Program-made: the position numbers and the translations under genes
Notes under the pieces: generated by a model
The model's input: the letters and a program-made list of their open reading frames with translations, nothing else
What the model was told of the DNA's origin: nothing
Database searches by the model: none
Shown: piece after piece, positions 62,522 to 64,000 of the stretch
Numbering within the stretch: the first letter of the stretch is position 1
How the letters are laid out: every line of letters starts with the position of its first letter
NCBI RefSeq assembly: GCF_009903685.1
Contig: NZ_JAAABI010000006.1
Span: 1-64,000 of the forward strand
Source: Flagellimonas ochracea
Lineage (GTDB): Bacteria > Bacteroidota > Bacteroidia > Flavobacteriales > Flavobacteriaceae
Reading direction: 5' to 3'
DNA length: 64,000 bases

Positions 62522-63328
62522 TTATTCGATGGATCTTTTCTTTAAGCACTTTTTTAGATAATGCGCATCACTGAAGCCACAATGAAGAGCAGTATAAGTA
62601 GCATCATGTCCATTTAGAAGCATTTGCTCAGCATGCTGCATTCTAACTTTGGTCAAGTACTTACTGGGAGATTGCCCATAAAAACTCTTAAATTTCTTTT
62701 GAAAATGAAATGGGGATAAGCAGGCTGCCTTGGCGATTTGCTCAAGACTTAATTTTGAATTGTAGTTTTTTTCAATAAACATTCTCCCCTTTTCCATCTT
62801 TTCCCATAAATGACATTGGGTTTCTTTTTTTTTCGCATCAAGCTGAGGCAGTTTACTGGAAGAATGTGTAAGGTATGGGATCAGTCTACCAAAGACGTTT
62901 TCAAGAAAAACATCTGGGTCGCTCCACTGCATCTTGTTAGAGGGGCAAGAAAAAACGTCGGGGACGGCCAAATATGAGGTAGAAATTGGAAAAATTGGAA
63001 CTATGGGAAATTCTGTTTGATACCTGTCCAGTTGCTCTTCAAAAGCCTCCTTCGAAAAATAAGCGCAAACCCCCTTTACCGATTCGTTTGCTTTGATTCT
63101 GGTTTCCAATTCCTGACCGGGTGGCACCAGCAAAAACTGATTTTGACCCACAGTTTTCTTTTGCCCATTGACGATGTACTGTTCGGCTCCATGGAAAACC
63201 AACTTTAAGGAATAGTTTTCGGTTAAGGAATGCGCCCTAAACTCTGTTAGATTGGAAAAAAGGACTTTTCCATCAACCTTCTTTCCCGTAAAGCTGTTGA
63301 TCTCACCCTTTTTAATTTCTACCTCCAT
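62522..63328 (-). CDS. AraC-family transcriptional regulator, soluble
   Basis: 268 residues. An N-terminal cupin-like sensing domain (RAHSLTENYSLKLVFHGAEQYIVNG, near residues 31-55, and FLLVPPGQELE near 65-75) is followed by the double helix-turn-helix in residues 175-265 (LSLEQIAKAACLSPFHFQK and ATYTALHCGFSDAHYLKK). It is the first gene of a minus-strand run (AraC, VCBS, double hydrolase, PDZ-hydrolase) with a 52-bp gap to the next gene, so it likely controls that run. Confidence 0.88.
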   Translation of the reverse strand: MEVEIKKGEINSFTGKKVDGKVLFSNLTEFRAHSLTENYSLKLVFHGAEQYIVNGQKKTVGQNQFLLVPPGQELETRIKANESVKGVCAYFSKEAFEEQLDRYQTEFPIVPIFPISTSYLAVPDVFSCPSNKMQWSDPDVFLENVFGRLIPYLTHSSSKLPQLDAKKKETQCHLWEKMEKGRMFIEKNYNSKLSLEQIAKAACLSPFHFQKKFKSFYGQSPSKYLTKVRMQHAEQMLLNGHDATYTALHCGFSDAHYLKKCLKKRSIE

Positions 63329-63408
63329 GGTTCGGCCTTTGAACTAATATAAAGACTTTCCAACGTTTGGTCGAAATCTTTTTTGATAATTTACAGTGTG
63401 GTGCAATG

Positions 63409-64000
63409 CTACAGATCAAACTTATAGGAAACTCCAGCCAACGCCTGAAAACTTTGAACTCTAAAATTGGCCCATCGCTGATAATCATTATTGGCAATAT
63501 TGGATGCCTTGATGAATATGGACAATTGCTCATTGAACCGATATCCAAAATGCGCATTGACATCAAAAAAACCATCCAAGGTCAATATCGTGGCTGGAAA
63601 CTCGGAAGGCTGAACATTTTCTACTACCAATGAAGTTAAATCCTCTCTCTCGCCAATATAAAAAAGATTGGCCCCAAGATACCATTGATCATTGATTTGA
63701 TAGTCCATAAACAAAGAACCTTTTACCGAAGGTAAATTCCATGCAGGGTTATCGGTCTCAGTATCATAATCATTAAATTCCGCATTGATTCCCAACATAA
63801 AATTCCTGTTTACATCCACATTTAGTTCTGCGAAAATGCCCAAGGTTTTGACATCATCATAGAAGACTTGGAAAGAGTTGCCATAAGTGTAGCCTTTTTC
63901 ATCATTTCTGAACAGGTTTTGTGGATTCAACAAAAACAAGGGTTTTCTGTTTTCTGCAGTATAGGAACCCTTTACATTGTAGCCCACATTGGATGTTAAC
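63409..64000 (-). CDS. TonB-dependent receptor, C-terminal part (runs off window)
   Basis: The visible ~197 residues form the end of a large outer-membrane beta-barrel: alternating strands (NVDVNRNFMLGINAEFNDYD, NAHFGYRFNEQLSIFIKAS) and a C-terminal aromatic strand (LAGVSYKFDL). This fits TonB-dependent receptors, in particular those that end with a DVNAHFGYRFNEQLS-type strand. The reading frame continues past the right edge, so the plug and N-terminal domains are not seen. The AraC gene lies 80 bp downstream of the stop on the same strand and could be expressed from the same promoter or its own. Confidence 0.8.
   Translation of the reverse strand, partial: LTSNVGYNVKGSYTAENRKPLFLLNPQNLFRNDEKGYTYGNSFQVFYDDVKTLGIFAELNVDVNRNFMLGINAEFNDYDTETDNPAWNLPSVKGSLFMDYQINDQWYLGANLFYIGEREDLTSLVVENVQPSEFPATILTLDGFFDVNAHFGYRFNEQLSIFIKASNIANNDYQRWANFRVQSFQALAGVSYKFDL

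Noticed and set aside
1-64000. Insertion sequences or prophage
   Set aside because: No transposase, integrase or structural phage gene was recognised anywhere in the window.

Overview
The window looks like chromosomal DNA of a marine-type member of the Flavobacteriaceae (phylum Bacteroidota), probably close to Muricauda/Allomuricauda/Flagellimonas. This is inferred from gene content: a SusC/SusD pair, two cargo proteins with the type-B (gliding-motility-associated) type IX secretion sorting domain, a fused SecDF, a Rho factor with a long low-complexity insertion, a BT_3928-type DoxX/thioredoxin-like protein, many lipoproteins, and promoter-like motifs of the Bacteroidota type (TAnnTTTG near -7, TTG near -33). 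The DNA is moderately AT-rich, and clear Shine-Dalgarno sequences are mostly absent. No IS element, prophage, integrase or CRISPR array was seen.

Layout. 1-900: a gene-poor edge with two hairpins and a frameshifted, N-terminally truncated AraC-family remnant. 900-11.7 kb: nutrient-uptake region with a membrane-embedded AraC regulator, a small secreted protein, a lipoprotein-SusD-SusC operon on the minus strand and, behind a strong terminator, a two-gene oxidoreductase operon (GMC flavoprotein with a four-cysteine iron-sulfur-type motif, plus a gluconate 2-dehydrogenase subunit 3-like protein). 11.9-24.2 kb: housekeeping genes (clpS, prmA, tpiA, a DoxX-like protein, a DUF1599 protein, folP, the c-di-AMP synthase cdaA, a DUF3667 protein, an ABC exporter, truA, a phosphoesterase, a PqqB-like lipoprotein). 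24.3-32.5 kb: rho, two unknown genes, rpsT, two identical tRNA-Glu genes, proS, a Gly/Trp- then Arg/Ser-rich lipoprotein and a FadL-like porin. 32.5-36 kb: two tandem type IX cargo genes. 36-43.9 kb: folE, cysS, yidD, lgt, a DUF192 lipoprotein, a GNAT acetyltransferase, an ABC ATPase with a degenerate first half, and a trehalose-synthase-like glycosyltransferase with a TfoX-like protein. 43.9-55 kb: secDF, mdh, gyrB, asnB and small envelope proteins. 55-64 kb: envelope and accessory genes: an amidohydrolase lipoprotein, an OmpA-family protein, then a minus-strand cluster of an AraC regulator, an FG-GAP/VCBS-repeat protein, a lipoprotein carrying two complete alpha/beta-hydrolase domains and a PDZ-alpha/beta-hydrolase. 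A TonB-dependent receptor runs off the right edge.

The most unusual parts are the AraC/VCBS/double-hydrolase/PDZ-hydrolase cluster, the ABC protein whose N-terminal half has lost its Walker A motif, the low-complexity lipoprotein before the FadL-like porin, the iron-sulfur-type GMC dehydrogenase beside an orphan SusCD pair, and several intergenic structures: a 13-bp-arm inverted repeat, a nearly G-free tract and DnaA-box-like sites beside gyrB. Most other genes are ordinary for this family. Function calls rest on motifs and family memory without database searches.
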